From assembly GCF_014635565.1 (NCBI RefSeq), contig NZ_BMDB01000001.1:496001-560000 (forward strand): a stretch of DNA of 64,000 nucleotides, given 5' to 3'. This document shows, piece after piece, positions 46,777 through 57,931 of this stretch (the stretch's first letter is position 1; the number at the start of each line of letters is the position of its first letter). The DNA is from Phocicoccus schoeneichii (lineage in GTDB: Bacteria; Bacillota; Bacilli; Staphylococcales; Salinicoccaceae). The notes beneath the pieces are model-generated. The model worked only from the letters and a program-made list of their open reading frames with translations, was not told the origin of the DNA and searched no databases. A program made the translations under genes and the position numbers.

Positions 46777-48464
46777 TTGTAGTTTTCTTCTATAAAGCTC
46801 TGTAATTCATCTAATTTGACTTCATGTTTTTCATCACTATTTCTGAACTTCACTTCTAGGATTCCTTCAGCTGCACCGCGACCAACAACAACTCTAACTG
46901 GGATACCAATTAAGTCTGAGTCAGCAAACTTAACGCCTGCACGCTCATCTCTGTCGTCGTATAGTACTTTGTACGACTTCTCTAAATCTGTGTAGAGTGA
47001 GTCAGCCACTTCAACGATATCGTCTTTTTTAACATTCATTGAAATGACATGAATGTCGAAAGGTGTCACTGATTTTGGCCACATAATTCCGTTATCATCA
47101 TGATATTTCTCAATGATTGCAGATAATGTACGCGAAATACCAATTCCGTAACAACCCATTAACACTGGAGTCGCACGTCCATTTTTGTCTAGCACTGTAA
47201 GTCCCATTTTTTCAGAATAAGTCGTACCGAGCTCGAATACTTGGCCAACTTCGATACCTTCTCTAAATTTAACTGGACCACTGCCGTCAGCAGCCATTTC
47301 CCCTTCAGTAATAAATCTGAAATCTCCTGTACCTTCTACTGTGTAATCAGATTCGTTTACATTCTTGAAGTGGTAACCATCTTCATTCGCTCCAACCGGA
47401 TAGTTTCTCATCGCTTCAACTTGATAGTCGATGTAAACTTTAACCGGAGAATTTACAGGACCAAGAGATCCAGGATGTGCATTAAACACTTCTAAAATTT
47501 CTGCTTCCTCTGCAAATTCAACATCGTTACTCGCTTCAAAATATTTCTTCACTTTTATATCGTTTAACTCATGGTCTCCACGTAACACGATCATAACAAG
47601 CTCACCATCAACTTTAACGACCATTGTTTTCGTTGTTTCTTTTAAGTCGATTTCAAGTAAATCTGCAAGTGCCTGACACGATGCAACATCTGGAGTCTCG
47701 ATTTTCTCAATATCTCTTTTCTCTTCAATACTGAATTCAGTTGGTCTTAAGCATTCCGCTTTTTCGATGTTCGCTGCGTAATCACTGTTTTCAGTGTATG
47801 CAATCGTATCTTCACCAATTTCAGATAAAGCCATGAACTCATGCGTATGTGAACCACCGATAGCTCCACTGTCCGCTTCAACTGCTCTGAAGTCTAGTCC
47901 TACTCTAGTAAAAATGTTTGAGTATGCTTGATACATATCTTGATATGTTTTTCTTAATGATTCTTCATCTACATGGAACGAATATGCATCTTTCATGATG
48001 AACTCACGTCCACGTAATAATCCAAATCTTGGTCTTAATTCATCTCTGAATTTCGTTTGAATTTGGTAAAGCGTTAGTGGTAATTTCTTGTAACTCTTTA
48101 ATTCATCACGTACAAGTGACACGATGACTTCTTCATGAGTTGGCCCAAGTGCAAACTCACGATCATGACGGTCGCTCATTCTCATTAATTCACTACCGTA
48201 TTTGTCCCAACGACCGGATTCTTCCCAAAGTTCTTTAGGATGTAATACGGGCATTAAGACTTCTGCTCCACCAATTGCATTCATTTCTTCTCTCACGATT
48301 TGTTCGATATTATTTAAAACTAATTTCGTGATAGGTAAATACGTATATATCCCCGCAGCGAGTTGTTTAATCATTCCTGAACGTAACATCAGCCTATGAC
48401 TTAAACTCTCTGCACTAGATGGTACTTCTCTTTGAGTTGGTATAAACATTTGTGTTTGACGCAT
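46770..48464 (-). CDS. proS: Prolyl-tRNA synthetase (bacterial, with editing domain)
   Basis: This class II synthetase charges tRNA-Pro. The 564-residue protein has motif 2 ([23 protein letters not shown] split across residues 131-155), a YbaK-like editing insertion (about 220-390) and the C-terminal anticodon-binding domain. Motif 3 is in [14 protein letters not shown]. It lies two bases after rseP and before polC, the usual Firmicutes order. Its stop codon is inside a terminator stem. Confidence 0.97.
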   Translation of the reverse strand: MRQTQMFIPTQREVPSSAESLSHRLMLRSGMIKQLAAGIYTYLPITKLVLNNIEQIVREEMNAIGGAEVLMPVLHPKELWEESGRWDKYGSELMRMSDRHDREFALGPTHEEVIVSLVRDELKSYKKLPLTLYQIQTKFRDELRPRFGLLRGREFIMKDAYSFHVDEESLRKTYQDMYQAYSNIFTRVGLDFRAVEADSGAIGGSHTHEFMALSEIGEDTIAYTENSDYAANIEKAECLRPTEFSIEEKRDIEKIETPDVASCQALADLLEIDLKETTKTMVVKVDGELVMIVLRGDHELNDIKVKKYFEASNDVEFAEEAEILEVFNAHPGSLGPVNSPVKVYIDYQVEAMRNYPVGANEDGYHFKNVNESDYTVEGTGDFRFITEGEMAADGSGPVKFREGIEVGQVFELGTTYSEKMGLTVLDKNGRATPVLMGCYGIGISRTLSAIIEKYHDDNGIMWPKSVTPFDIHVISMNVKKDDIVEVADSLYTDLEKSYKVLYDDRDERAGVKFADSDLIGIPVRVVVGRGAAEGILEVKFRNSDEKHEVKLDELQSFIEENYNA

Positions 48465-48466
48465 TT

Positions 48467-49762
48467 TTATCCTCCTATAATGAACGTTTTAATATCATTC
48501 CAAGTGACTAAGATCATAATTAAAATAACAAATAATACTCCTACGATTTGAATGTTAATTTCAACTTTTCTATTCACAGGTTTTCTAAAAATCATTTCGT
48601 ATAATGCAAACAGAATTCTCCCACCGTCTAAAGCGGGAATCGGTAATAGGTTGACGATTCCTAAGTTCACACTGAGCATGCCCGTAAATAATGTCAGAGC
48701 AATCAATCCTTGTGCAGCAACTGTTTCTGTTACTTTATAAATTCCTACTGGTCCGTTTAACATATCGAAACTAAATGTACCGTTAAAAATCGAACCAATC
48801 ATTTGCACTAATAATTTGAAAATTTTTGTCCCGTTATCATATGTGTCTTCCAGTCCCCATAGTATTGGAGCAAATGCACCTTTTTCTCTGACTGGCATCA
48901 CACCAATAATTAGACGTTCATGAACTGACCCATCAGGTCCTTCAATTCTGTCCACTGCGGGTTCTAAATTAATTTGTTCGACATTTCCATCGCGTTCAAC
49001 TTCAAGGTTTAGTGCTTCTCCACCTTCACCATGTTTTTGGATTAATACAGTCATATCTGTCCAGTCTTTCACAGTTTCATTGTTGATTCCGATAATTTTA
49101 TCGTTTTGCACTAATCCTGAATCTTCTGCAGGAGACTCGCTCTGTACTTCTCCAACAATCGGTTCAGTACTTGGTCGTCCGATTGCATACGCTAAAACGA
49201 TGAAAAGTACTGCAGCTAGTAAGAAGTTGAATAATGGCCCCGCAAATAATGTCATAAATTTTGCGAAGGGACTCTTAGTCTCAAATCTTTCATCACGTCT
49301 TGGGATACGTTCTAATTCAGAGTTTTCAACGTAATAAGACGTATCTGCAAGATGGTAAGTGATCACTTCATTATCACTATATCTATTTGCAACGAGAACC
49401 ATTTCTTTCATAAAATCATTCTCGATTACTTCTACTTTTTCTACATTTGTGAAGTTATGTTTATCATCCAGTAAAACGTGAGTAATTTCATTTTGTTCGT
49501 TTAAACGAATACTAATGCTCATACCTGGTTTTAGTGGGTTAACTTCCATGTCCGCACTTGACATTCTAACGTAACCACCAACTGGCAGTAATCGAATCGT
49601 GTAGAGTGTGTCATTAAATTTATATGAAAATATTTTTGGTCCCATACCAATCGCAAATTCAGGACAGTAAATACCTGCACGCTTCGCAAATAATAAATGT
49701 CCAAGCTCATGGACTGTAACAAGTAGACCAAAAACGACGATAAATGCTAAAATACCTACCAC
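48467..49762 (-). CDS. rseP: Site-2 zinc metalloprotease RseP
   Basis: RseP/RasP cleaves membrane-spanning proteins inside the bilayer, including anti-sigma factors and leftover signal peptides. The 431-residue protein has HELGH at residues 18-22 in the first membrane helix, a PDZ domain (about 200-290) and the second metal-ligand motif in [11 protein letters not shown] near residue 370. The start is a GTG (49760-49762) after GGAGG, and it overlaps the end of dxr by seven bases. Confidence 0.95.
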   Translation of the reverse strand: MVGILAFIVVFGLLVTVHELGHLLFAKRAGIYCPEFAIGMGPKIFSYKFNDTLYTIRLLPVGGYVRMSSADMEVNPLKPGMSISIRLNEQNEITHVLLDDKHNFTNVEKVEVIENDFMKEMVLVANRYSDNEVITYHLADTSYYVENSELERIPRRDERFETKSPFAKFMTLFAGPLFNFLLAAVLFIVLAYAIGRPSTEPIVGEVQSESPAEDSGLVQNDKIIGINNETVKDWTDMTVLIQKHGEGGEALNLEVERDGNVEQINLEPAVDRIEGPDGSVHERLIIGVMPVREKGAFAPILWGLEDTYDNGTKIFKLLVQMIGSIFNGTFSFDMLNGPVGIYKVTETVAAQGLIALTLFTGMLSVNLGIVNLLPIPALDGGRILFALYEMIFRKPVNRKVEINIQIVGVLFVILIMILVTWNDIKTFIIGG

Positions 49763-50889
49763 TCGTTTACCTCCACTCTTTTGTATAGTGCATCGTAATA
49801 AAGAATTGTTTCTAAGTCTGGATTTTGTACAACTTGGTGTTGATTCATTCTACTTTCCACAATATCTTCAATCTCTAAAAACTCTATTTTTCCATTTAAA
49901 AACTCTGCTACAGCAAACTCATTCGCTGCATTCATAACAGCAGGCATTGTTCCACCAATTTCTAATGCATCGTATGCAAATTTCAACATCTTGAAGCGTT
50001 CTAAGTCCATTGGTTTGAAATTTAATGTGCTGATTGTATTAAAGTCTAATGGGTTATCTTTATAAATACGCTCAGGATAACTAAATGCATACTGAATTGC
50101 AGTCCTCATATCTGAGTTACCAATTTGAGCCATCATACTGTTATCTACAAATTCTACCATGGAATGAATAATACTTTCACGATGTAAGAGTGTCTTTATC
50201 TGTGTGGTCTCTAAATCAAAAAGATGTTTCGCTTCGATAACTTCTAATCCTTTGTTCATCATCGTCGCACTATCAATTGTGATTTTTTGTCCCATTGACC
50301 AGTTTGGATGATTTAAGGCATCTTTAAGTGTCACAGACTTTAACTCTTCACGAGTTAAATCTCTGAAGCTCCCACCACTTGCTGTGATGATAATATTTTT
50401 AACTTCATTTAGATTCTCACCATTTAAACATTGATAAATTGCCGAATGCTCAGAATCTACAGGAATAATTTTTACGTTATATTCTTTAGCTTTTTGCATG
50501 ACTATACTTCCTGCTGCAACAAGCGTCTCTTTATTTGCGAGTGCAATATCCGTACCACTTTCAATGGCTTTAATTGTAGGTATTAATCCAACACTACCCA
50601 TTACAGCGGTAAGTAATAGATCGGTTTTATACGTCGCAACATCTATGAGACCTTCATCACCATATGTGAATTCTATCTCGGGATATTTTTGTTTTAAATT
50701 AAGATAATCTGATTCCTCCATCACTGATACAAGTGGTGGATTAAATTCTTCTAGGATTTCTTCTAAGTAATTGATATTTCTTCCTACAGAAATCGCACCT
50801 AATTGAAATTTATCTTTATGGTTTCTTAATACATCTATCGCTTGTGTCCCGATAGATCCCGAAACTCCAAGTATTGATATGATTTTCAT
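49756..50889 (-). CDS. dxr: 1-deoxy-D-xylulose 5-phosphate reductoisomerase
   Basis: Dxr catalyses the NADPH-dependent conversion of DXP to MEP, the committed step of the non-mevalonate isoprenoid route. The 377-residue protein has the nucleotide motif GVSGSIGTQ (8-16), metal-binding DSEHSA with Asp145 and Glu147, and SGGSFRD. Staphylococcus itself uses the mevalonate pathway and lacks dxr, so its presence in the cdsA-rseP operon points away from Staphylococcus sensu stricto. uppS in the same operon uses the isoprenoid products. Confidence 0.95.
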   Translation of the reverse strand: MKIISILGVSGSIGTQAIDVLRNHKDKFQLGAISVGRNINYLEEILEEFNPPLVSVMEESDYLNLKQKYPEIEFTYGDEGLIDVATYKTDLLLTAVMGSVGLIPTIKAIESGTDIALANKETLVAAGSIVMQKAKEYNVKIIPVDSEHSAIYQCLNGENLNEVKNIIITASGGSFRDLTREELKSVTLKDALNHPNWSMGQKITIDSATMMNKGLEVIEAKHLFDLETTQIKTLLHRESIIHSMVEFVDNSMMAQIGNSDMRTAIQYAFSYPERIYKDNPLDFNTISTLNFKPMDLERFKMLKFAYDALEIGGTMPAVMNAANEFAVAEFLNGKIEFLEIEDIVESRMNQHQVVQNPDLETILYYDALYKRVEVNEW

Positions 50890-50899
50890 AATCTGTCTC

Positions 50900-51685
50900 C
50901 TATTGGATAATTGGTAGGATGTTCATGAGGGGTAGAACAAAAATAAAACTATCAAACCGGTCTAATATTCCCCCATGTCCAGGTAGAATTGTTCCTGAGT
51001 CCTTCACATCAAAATGTCTCTTTAAAGCAGATTCCACAAGGTCTCCCATTTGACCAAAAATACTTAAAATTACAGTGAAAATTGCAAGTGAAATCATGCT
51101 CGTATCAAGATAATTCATTAACGAGAAGGAAACAGCTAATAAAACAGCACACAGAGTGCCACCCACTGAACCTTCAATTGTTTTATTTGGGCTAATTCTT
51201 GGCCACAATTTATTTTTACCAAATGCGCGTCCAAATAAATAAGCACCCGTATCTGTAACCCACACAATTAAAAGTGCATAAATTAAGTAGATAAACCCAG
51301 CACTTCTTGTCTCGTAGGCATACATAAAACCAATTCCGATGTAAGCGACAGCAAGGACACAAAAGCCCATATCTACAAAACTAAATCTATTATTAGATAT
51401 TACTGTAAATGACAGCATGACAAGCGCGATCCCAATTAGTAACTCTACTTGATGCCCGTGTAGAAATGGTAAATATCGATCATTTGGACTGAGTACGAAG
51501 AATAATGCAATCATTGATAATATTCCAGGCGTGCTGAATATATGTATGCGATTCATTTTCAAAATCTCATAAAGCGCAATATAAGCCATGGCATATACTG
51601 CAATTAAAAATGGTAGTCCGCCATAGATGACAAACGGTAGTGCGATAAGTAATGCAACTACTGCAGTAATCGTTCGAGTCTTCAT
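50900..51685 (-). CDS. cdsA: Phosphatidate cytidylyltransferase
   Basis: CdsA makes CDP-diacylglycerol from phosphatidic acid and CTP, the precursor used by pgsA (24227-24808). The 261-residue membrane protein has seven to eight hydrophobic helices and the C-terminal signature with [13 protein letters not shown] and [14 protein letters not shown]. It lies one base after uppS and ten bases before dxr, in the uppS-cdsA-dxr-rseP envelope operon. Confidence 0.95.
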   Translation of the reverse strand: MKTRTITAVVALLIALPFVIYGGLPFLIAVYAMAYIALYEILKMNRIHIFSTPGILSMIALFFVLSPNDRYLPFLHGHQVELLIGIALVMLSFTVISNNRFSFVDMGFCVLAVAYIGIGFMYAYETRSAGFIYLIYALLIVWVTDTGAYLFGRAFGKNKLWPRISPNKTIEGSVGGTLCAVLLAVSFSLMNYLDTSMISLAIFTVILSIFGQMGDLVESALKRHFDVKDSGTILPGHGGILDRFDSFIFVLPLMNILPIIQ

Positions 51686-51686
51686 G

Positions 51687-52409
51687 CTATTCCTCCTTTA
51701 AACCTCCAAAACGTCTCTCTCTCTTTTGATATTGAGATAGTATATCTTCAAAGTTTTCTGGTGTAAATTCTGGCCAACTTTCATTAGCAAAAAAGAGTTC
51801 GCTATAAGAAATCTGCCATAGTAAAAAGTTACTGATTCTATATTCGCCACTTGTTCTAATTAAAATTTCTGGGTCTGGCACATCTTTTGTAAAGAGGTGT
51901 TGACTGAAGAATTCATTATTTATATCTTCTATTGCTGTATCTCCATTTTGAACAGACTCTACGACTGATTTAACTGCGTGAATAATCTCATCACGAGATC
52001 CGTAGTTCAGAGCGAAGATTAGTTCCATACCTGAATTTTCTGCTGTTTCTAAAACAGCTTTTGAAACAGACTTTTGTGTATGTTTCGGTAATCCGTCAAA
52101 ATTACCGATTGTTCTAATTTTAATGTTTTTATCTTTTAGTTCTGGTAAAAACTTTCCTAAAAAATTACCGGGTAGTTTCATTAAAAAAGACACTTCTTTA
52201 GAAGGTCTTGTCCAGTTTTCAGTAGAAAATGCAAAGAGAGTTAAATATTTTACACCGCACTCATTTGCAGTAAGCGCGATTCGCCTAACATTCTCCATAC
52301 CTTCTTGATGTCCTTTAATACGAGGCATTCCAAGGCGTTTTGCATATCTACCATTTCCATCCATAATGATGGCTACATGTTGCGGTATATTCCTCATTAA
52401 AGTGTCCAT
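51687..52409 (-). CDS. uppS: Undecaprenyl diphosphate synthase (cis)
   Basis: UppS condenses isopentenyl units onto farnesyl diphosphate to make the C55 carrier for wall synthesis. The 240-residue protein has the catalytic MDGNGR (Asp17), the RPSKEVSFLM segment, and the C-terminal RTSGEYRISNFLLWQ...ELFF region. It heads the envelope operon after the frr terminator. The ATG follows AAAAGGGG. Confidence 0.95.
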   Translation of the reverse strand: MDTLMRNIPQHVAIIMDGNGRYAKRLGMPRIKGHQEGMENVRRIALTANECGVKYLTLFAFSTENWTRPSKEVSFLMKLPGNFLGKFLPELKDKNIKIRTIGNFDGLPKHTQKSVSKAVLETAENSGMELIFALNYGSRDEIIHAVKSVVESVQNGDTAIEDINNEFFSQHLFTKDVPDPEILIRTSGEYRISNFLLWQISYSELFFANESWPEFTPENFEDILSQYQKRERRFGGLKEE

Positions 52410-52487
52410 TTAGTGTAGCCCCTTTTATAAAATAATACACATGTGTTTTAAGCATAGATATTATTTAATTTTATCATAAATGCACAT

Positions 52488-52518
52488 AAAAAAATACAGG
52501 TACGCAAGTTACCTGTAT
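52488..52518 (-). terminator. Intrinsic terminator of frr
   Basis: A nine-pair stem (ATACAGGTA at 52494-52502 with TACCTGTAT at 52510-52518) is followed on the minus strand by TTTTTTATG. Confidence 0.85.
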
Positions 52519-52532
52519 GATTGAAATTTAAA

Positions 52533-53090
52533 TTAAACAGCCATGATATCTTTTTCTTTGTTATCGCAAACTGTGTCGATTTCAGCAGTGTATTTATTTG
52601 TCAAATCTTGTACTTGTGTTTCTAAAGTACGTAATTCATCTTCACTGATTTCTGAATCTTTTTCTTGTTTTTTAAGTGCGTCATTTGCATCACGACGGAT
52701 ATTACGGATCGCGACTTTCGCTTGTTCACCTTCAGCACGTGCTTCTTTAGAAAGGTCTTTACGACGTTCTTCAGTAAGTTGTGGAATTGTGATACGAATC
52801 ATTGTACCGTCACTTGTTGGGTTCACACCTAAATCAGCAGCTTGGATTGCTTTTAAAACATCATCTACTGAACTCTTGTCATACGGTGTTACAGTTAACA
52901 TACGTGCTTCAGGTACTTGAATGTTTGCAAGTTGGTTTAATGGAGTATCTGCACCATAGTAATTTACAGTTACTCGATCTAAAAGACTTGCGTTTGCAGT
53001 ACCTGTACGAATACTTGCAAGTTGTCTTTCTAATGCGCTAATAGATTGTTTCATTTTGTCTTCTGCATTTTTTAAAACTTCGTTAGCCAT
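52533..53090 (-). CDS. frr: Ribosome recycling factor
   Basis: RRF splits post-termination ribosomes together with EF-G. The 185-residue protein shows the three-helix bundle and hinge signatures: the ASIRTGTANASLLDRV segment, a YYGADTPLNQLANI hinge and the RRDANDALKKQEKD region. It follows pyrH by 12 bases and is terminated strongly before uppS. Confidence 0.97.
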   Translation of the reverse strand: MANEVLKNAEDKMKQSISALERQLASIRTGTANASLLDRVTVNYYGADTPLNQLANIQVPEARMLTVTPYDKSSVDDVLKAIQAADLGVNPTSDGTMIRITIPQLTEERRKDLSKEARAEGEQAKVAIRNIRRDANDALKKQEKDSEISEDELRTLETQVQDLTNKYTAEIDTVCDNKEKDIMAV

Positions 53091-53102
53091 TTTGTTCCCT
53101 CT

Positions 53103-53822
53103 TTACTTAGTAATTGTAGTCCCAATATTTTCGCCTGTTACAGCGCGTTTAATGTTACCATCTTCTGATATTGAAAATACCACAAGTGGAATAGAGTTGT
53201 CCATACAAAAGGATGTTGCTGTTGCGTCCATAACTTGTAAATTCTTTTGTAAAACTTCGATATATGAAAGCGTATCGAACTTTTTAGCTTTTGGATCAAG
53301 CTTCGGATCTGCTGAATATACACCATCAACGTTGTTTTTACCCATAAGAATAACATCTGCATCGATTTCAGCCGCTCTTAATGCTGCAGTTGTATCTGTT
53401 GAGAAGTATGGGTTACCAATACCAGCAGCAAAAATTACGACTCTGCCTTTTTCTAAGTGACGAATTGCTCTTCTACGAATATACGGTTCAGCAATTTGCT
53501 TCATTTCGATTGATGTTAATACGCGAGTATCTAGTCCAAGTTGCTCTAAGCTATCTTGTAAAGCAAGAGAATTCATAACTGTCGCAAGCATACCGATATA
53601 GTCTGCTGTACCACGTTCCATACCTAAGTCACTACCTGTTTTACCTCTCCAAATGTTACCTCCACCAACGATAACTGCAATTTCTACACCTAATTCACGC
53701 GCTTCTGCAATTTCTTTGGCAACTGTCTTAATAACGTCAGGCTTAATTCCAAAACCTTCCCCACCAGCTAAAGCTTCACCGCTCAACTTTAAAACGATAC
53801 GTTTATATTTTGAAGTTTCCAT
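53103..53822 (-). CDS. pyrH: Uridylate kinase
   Basis: UMP kinase makes UDP for RNA, DNA and wall precursors. The 239-residue amino-acid-kinase-fold protein has LKLSGEAL near the N terminus, the VGGGNIWRG loop and the conserved [12 protein letters not shown] segment. An ATG three codons upstream abuts the AAAAGG ribosome site; the ATG at 53820-53822 is better placed. It sits only about 40 bases after the tsf terminator. Confidence 0.96.
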   Translation of the reverse strand: METSKYKRIVLKLSGEALAGGEGFGIKPDVIKTVAKEIAEARELGVEIAVIVGGGNIWRGKTGSDLGMERGTADYIGMLATVMNSLALQDSLEQLGLDTRVLTSIEMKQIAEPYIRRRAIRHLEKGRVVIFAAGIGNPYFSTDTTAALRAAEIDADVILMGKNNVDGVYSADPKLDPKAKKFDTLSYIEVLQKNLQVMDATATSFCMDNSIPLVVFSISEDGNIKRAVTGENIGTTITK

Positions 53823-53853
53823 TTTGTTCATCCTTTTATATGTTTTCTGCTAT

Positions 53854-53884
53854 ATAGAGAAAAAAGACACCGAAGTGTCTTTTT
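53854..53884 (-). terminator. Intrinsic terminator of tsf
   Basis: A ten-pair stem (53861-53870 with 53875-53884) with a TTCG tetraloop on the minus strand is followed by TCTCTATATAG; the A/T end of the stem also supplies five T. It lies four bases past the tsf stop. Confidence 0.85.
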
Positions 53885-53887
53885 ATA

Positions 53888-54769
53888 TTATTGGCCCATT
53901 TGACCGAATACTTCTTCTGCGAAGTCTTCGTTACGTTTTTCTAGACCTTCACCAAGTCCGTAACGTACGAATGTATTAAGAGTTGCACCGTTTCCTTTAA
54001 GGAATTCGCCAACAGTTTTGTCACTGTCTTTAACAAATGGTTGGCTTGTGATTACGATTTCTTCTAAGTACTTACGCATTCTACCTTCAACCATTTTGTC
54101 AACGATATTTTCAGGTTTACCTTCGTTAAGTGCTTGGTTACGTAATACTTCTCTCTCTTGATCTAATTCTTCTTGTGATACTTCATCAGCTGAAGTGTAT
54201 TTAGGATTTAAAGCAGCAGCATGCATTGCTACATCTTTAGCTACTTCTTCATCTGTAGAACCTTCAACTACAGTTAACACACCGATAGTACCACCCATGT
54301 GTTTGTACTCACCGAATGCATCGTTGTCTGTTTTAGATTCAACTTGGAAACGACGGATGTTCATGTTTTCACCAATTGTTGCAATTGCTGATTTCATTAA
54401 CTCTTCAACTGTTTGACCATCGATTTCAGAGTTGTTTAATTCCTCAAGATCAGCTGGTTTAGTTGCTACGATATGTTCAGCGATTTTCTTAACTAAGTTT
54501 TGGAATTGATCGTTACGTGCTACGAAGTCAGTTTCAGCGTTAACTTCAACGATTGCAGCATCGTTACCATTGATTGCAATTTCAACAAGACCTTCAGTTG
54601 CGATTCTGTCTGCTTTTTTACCAGCAGAAGCAATACCTTGTTCACGTAAGTAGTCGATTGCAGCATCGATGTCTCCGTCAGTTGCTTGTAACGCTTTTTT
54701 ACAATCCATCATACCTGCGCCTGTTTTATCACGTAATTCTTTTACTAATTTAGCTGTAATTTGTGCCAT
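53888..54769 (-). CDS. tsf: Elongation factor Ts
   Basis: EF-Ts exchanges GDP for GTP on EF-Tu. The 293-residue protein (the same length as in Staphylococcus) has the N-terminal [23 protein letters not shown] signature (about residues 5-27) and the [12 protein letters not shown] core motif. The ATG at 54767-54769 follows GGAGG; the five extra upstream codons are not used. It follows rpsB with a strong terminator between them. Confidence 0.97.
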   Translation of the reverse strand: MAQITAKLVKELRDKTGAGMMDCKKALQATDGDIDAAIDYLREQGIASAGKKADRIATEGLVEIAINGNDAAIVEVNAETDFVARNDQFQNLVKKIAEHIVATKPADLEELNNSEIDGQTVEELMKSAIATIGENMNIRRFQVESKTDNDAFGEYKHMGGTIGVLTVVEGSTDEEVAKDVAMHAAALNPKYTSADEVSQEELDQEREVLRNQALNEGKPENIVDKMVEGRMRKYLEEIVITSQPFVKDSDKTVGEFLKGNGATLNTFVRYGLGEGLEKRNEDFAEEVFGQMGQ

Positions 54770-54808
54770 TATGAATTCCTCCACAATTATATTTTTATCA
54801 GTATTTTC

Positions 54809-54843
54809 AAAAAAAGGTGATAAGAAACGAGTTACTTATCACC
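54809..54843 (-). terminator. Intrinsic terminator of rpsB
   Basis: A nine-pair stem (GGTGATAAG at 54816-54824 with CTTATCACC at 54835-54843) is followed on the minus strand by seven T. The tsf start is 46 bases beyond the stem. Confidence 0.88.
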
Positions 54844-54855
54844 ATGTTGTTTATT

Positions 54856-55623
54856 TTACTCTTCAGTTGATGCTACTTCTTCAGTAGTTTCTTCTTCAGT
54901 TAAATCAATATTTTGCTCTTCAGCAACTTCTTGATCAGATACACCTTTTTGTGCTTCTAGAACAGCGTCTGCCATTTTTGAAGTCATAAGGCGTACTGCA
55001 CGAATTGCATCGTCGTTTGAAGGGATTACGTAATCAACTTCATCTGGATCACAGTTCGTATCAACCATTGCTACAACAGGAATATTTAATTTCTTAGCTT
55101 CGTTAATTGCGTTTCTTTCTTTACGTGGGTCAACGATGAAGATTGCTTTTGGCATATCTTTCATGTTGCGGATACCACCTAAGAATTTGTTTAAGCGGTC
55201 GTATTCTTTACGAATTTCAACAACTTCTTTTTTAGGAAGTACTTCGAATAAACCGTCTGCTTCCATTTTTTCGATTTCGTCAATTCTCTTAATACGTCCT
55301 TTGATAGTGTTGTAGTTCGTTAAGATACCACCTAACCATCTTTCGTTAACGTATAATTGACCAGCACGTTCAGCTTCTTCTTTGATTGCTTCTTGTGCTT
55401 GTTTTTTAGTACCTACGAATAAAACTTGTCCGCCTTCTTCAGCGATACCTTTAATGAAATCGTAAGCTTCTCCAACTTTTTTAACTGTTTGTTGAAGATC
55501 GATGATGTAGATGCCGTTACGCTCAGTGAAGATATATTTCTTCATTTTTGGGTTCCAACGGCGAGTTTGGTGTCCGAAATGTACACCAGCTTCTAGTAAT
55601 TGTTTCATACTAATTACTGACAT
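54856..55623 (-). CDS. rpsB: 30S ribosomal protein S2
   Basis: S2 is a late-assembling small-subunit protein near the 5' end of mRNA. The 255-residue protein has [20 protein letters not shown] near the N terminus, the FVGTKKQAQ segment and the [17 protein letters not shown] region, with an acidic tail. The frame is open 23 codons further upstream, but the ATG at 55621-55623 follows AAGGAGG and matches S2 N termini. The upstream stretch is a leader with repeated ribosome-site-like motifs. Confidence 0.97.
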   Translation of the reverse strand: MSVISMKQLLEAGVHFGHQTRRWNPKMKKYIFTERNGIYIIDLQQTVKKVGEAYDFIKGIAEEGGQVLFVGTKKQAQEAIKEEAERAGQLYVNERWLGGILTNYNTIKGRIKRIDEIEKMEADGLFEVLPKKEVVEIRKEYDRLNKFLGGIRNMKDMPKAIFIVDPRKERNAINEAKKLNIPVVAMVDTNCDPDEVDYVIPSNDDAIRAVRLMTSKMADAVLEAQKGVSDQEVAEEQNIDLTEEETTEEVASTEE

Positions 55624-55641
55624 TTTATTTCCTCCTTGGTT

Positions 55642-55690
55642 TTTACCTCCGATAAAGCGATGTTTACCACCTATAAAGGCACCGATAAAC
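55642..55690 (-). repeat. Repeated purine-rich motif in the rpsB leader
   Basis: On the minus strand CTTTATCGGAGGTAAA (55657-55642) and CTTTATAGGTGGTAAA (55678-55663) match at 14 of 16 bases, and a third partial copy (TTTATCGGTGCC) ends near 55690. Each carries a Shine-Dalgarno-like GGAGG or GGTGG ahead of the real site. They could be decoy ribosome sites or part of an S2-binding leader. Confidence 0.5.
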
Positions 55691-55733
55691 AACCTACTAA
55701 ATCGTGTGTAATTTGGCTTTCAAGCCATTAAAA

Positions 55734-55762
55734 ATATTATCATACATAGAACGCATTTTCAA
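55734..55762 (-). promoter_or_regulatory. Promoter of rpsB
   Basis: On the minus strand TTGAAA (55762-55757), a 17-base spacer and TAATAT (55739-55734) with an upstream TGA extension form a plausible promoter. It leaves a leader of about 100 bases before the rpsB start. Confidence 0.6.
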
Positions 55763-55765
55763 GTA

Positions 55766-56530
55766 TTAAAAAGATTCTTTATTTAACTCTTCTAAGAATC
55801 CAGGCTTTCTTACTCTAATGAATGTACCTTTCATACCGAGTGAACGTGATTCGATAACACCAGCACTCTCTAATTTACGCAGTGCGTTCACGATTACAGA
55901 ACGTGTAATACCTACTCTGTCTGCCACTTTTGATGCAACTAATAATCCTTCAGGAGCGTTTAACTCTTCAAAAATGTGCTCAATCGCTTCTTTTTCAGAG
56001 TATGAAAGTGAACGAATTGCCATAGCAATGCTCGCTTTATCTCTTGCTGCTTTTTCTATTTCGTGTTGACGTTCTTGCATCATTTCCATACCTACTACAG
56101 TACTTGAATATTCACATAGAACTAGATCTTCACCGGTGAATTTTTCTTGTACACGACCTACAATTAAAGTTCCTAGACGAATGCCTGAACCAAAGATTGG
56201 GATGATACAAGTTTCTGATGATTGGTATGATTCTTCTTCTGGAAATATTGTCATTGAGTTTTCAAAGCCAATATTTTCTAAAGTATCTTTTAGATTCATA
56301 ATTTGTTTCATATAGTAATCTGGGAATTGACGCGTTTCAATCATTTCTTGCATTCTTCTGTTTGTTAATTCTTCATGATGCGTCCCATACCCGAGTAAAG
56401 CGCCCTTGTCTGAAACGATGAAAGTATTACAATCTAAGATATGGCTCATCTGATCTGCCAATTCTTCAAAGTCTACATTCTCCTGTATTAAGTTCTTTAA
56501 TTCCCGTGCTCGTTTTAATAACGTTGCCAT
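55766..56530 (-). CDS. codY: GTP- and branched-chain-amino-acid-sensing repressor CodY
   Basis: CodY represses nutrient-scavenging and virulence genes in rich conditions. The 254-residue protein has an N-terminal GAF domain (about 1-155) that binds Ile/Leu/Val, a linker helix, and a C-terminal winged helix-turn-helix with the near-invariant [20 protein letters not shown] region (around residues 200-220). It follows hslU by 21 bases in the conserved xerC-hslVU-codY unit. Confidence 0.97.
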   Translation of the reverse strand: MATLLKRARELKNLIQENVDFEELADQMSHILDCNTFIVSDKGALLGYGTHHEELTNRRMQEMIETRQFPDYYMKQIMNLKDTLENIGFENSMTIFPEEESYQSSETCIIPIFGSGIRLGTLIVGRVQEKFTGEDLVLCEYSSTVVGMEMMQERQHEIEKAARDKASIAMAIRSLSYSEKEAIEHIFEELNAPEGLLVASKVADRVGITRSVIVNALRKLESAGVIESRSLGMKGTFIRVRKPGFLEELNKESF

Positions 56531-56551
56531 TTTAATTTAACACTTCCTATT

Positions 56552-57919
56552 CTATAAAATAAACTCACTTAAGTTTTTATCACTTTTAATTTTTTCTAAT
56601 TTAGAGTCTACATATTGTTCTGTAATCTCTACGTGCGTACCAGCCATGCCGCTCGCTTCAAATAGAAGTTCTTCAAGTAGCGTTTCCATGATTGTATGAA
56701 GACGTCTTGCTCCAATATCATCCGTTTCACTATTGACATCATATGCATATGTCGCGAGCTTCTCTATCGCTCCATCAGTATATGAAATTGTTACTTCTTC
56801 AGTTTGTAAGAGTGCTTCATACTGTTTTAAGAGAGAATTCTTTGGTTCTTTTAAAATTCTGATGAAATCATCTGCAGATAATTTGTCGAGCTCTACTCTG
56901 ATTGGGAAACGACCTTGTAATTCTGGAATTAAATCGCTTGGTTTAGACACATGGAATGCTCCAGCACCAATGAAAAGGATGTGTTCTGTGTTTACTGGAC
57001 CATATTTAGTCTCTACGACACTTCCTTCAACAATTGGCAAGATGTCACGTTGCACACCTTCACGAGATACTCCTGCTTGATTGTTATTATTCATAGCAAT
57101 CTTATCAATTTCATCGATAAAAATAATACCAAGTGATTCAGCAAGTTTTATTGCTTCTTCATTTACATTATCTGAATCAATCAAAAGTTCTGCTTGTTCA
57201 CGCTTTAAATACTCACGCGCTTTTTTTACTTTCATCGTACGTTTCTTTTTCTTTTTCGGCATCATGTTTTTTAACATGTCGCCCATGCCATTATCCATGC
57301 CAGGCATCATCATACCAAGACTTTGTTCTTCTGCCACTTCAATTTCAATATCTTTTTCTTCAAGTAGACCTTTTTCTAAATCATTTGCGACATCTTTTCT
57401 CTTTGTACGAACAGTATCATCTACTTCTTCAATATCTTCTTGTTCTTGACCAAAGTTTTGTAACATCTCGAATGGATTAGTCGTTGTTTTCTTCTTAAAG
57501 ATTCCTGGTGCTAATAGTTTTACAATTTTTTCATTTGCAAGTTTAGTCGCTTCATCTTCAACAGTTTTTACAGCATGTTCTTTCACGAGTTTAACACTTG
57601 CCTCAACGAGGTCACGCACCATAGATTCAACATCTCTACCTACATACCCTACTTCAGTATATTTAGTTGCTTCTACTTTAGTAAATGGGGCGCCAGTAAT
57701 CTTAGCCATACGTCTTGCAATTTCTGTTTTACCCACACCTGTTGGTCCGATCATTAAGATATTTTTTGGAATAACTTCAGCACGTAGTGACTCGTCTAAA
57801 CGCATTCTTCTATATCTATTTCTCATTGCGATGGCTACTTTACGTTTCGCATCTGTTTGACCCACAATGTTTTCATTTAATTTCTCTACTATTTCTCTTG
57901 GTGATAAATTGTTTGACAT
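56552..57919 (-). CDS. hslU: HslU/ClpY ATPase subunit of the HslUV protease
   Basis: HslU unfolds substrates and feeds them to HslV. The 455-residue AAA+ protein has Walker [10 protein letters not shown] (58-66), the pore motif GYVGRD, an intermediate I-domain (about 110-245), Walker [11 protein letters not shown] and the sensor-2 region [17 protein letters not shown]. It lies 12 bases after hslV. It is the expected partner in the same operon. Confidence 0.97.
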   Translation of the reverse strand: MSNNLSPREIVEKLNENIVGQTDAKRKVAIAMRNRYRRMRLDESLRAEVIPKNILMIGPTGVGKTEIARRMAKITGAPFTKVEATKYTEVGYVGRDVESMVRDLVEASVKLVKEHAVKTVEDEATKLANEKIVKLLAPGIFKKKTTTNPFEMLQNFGQEQEDIEEVDDTVRTKRKDVANDLEKGLLEEKDIEIEVAEEQSLGMMMPGMDNGMGDMLKNMMPKKKKKRTMKVKKAREYLKREQAELLIDSDNVNEEAIKLAESLGIIFIDEIDKIAMNNNNQAGVSREGVQRDILPIVEGSVVETKYGPVNTEHILFIGAGAFHVSKPSDLIPELQGRFPIRVELDKLSADDFIRILKEPKNSLLKQYEALLQTEEVTISYTDGAIEKLATYAYDVNSETDDIGARRLHTIMETLLEELLFEASGMAGTHVEITEQYVDSKLEKIKSDKNLSEFIL

Positions 57920-57931
57920 AATCGTACTCCT

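Noticed and set aside
55642-55690. Coding extension of S2 with an FIGGK repeat
   Set aside because: The frame is open upstream of rpsB and repeats FIGGK, but the consensus ribosome site and family N terminus lie at 55623, so the repeats belong to the untranslated leader.
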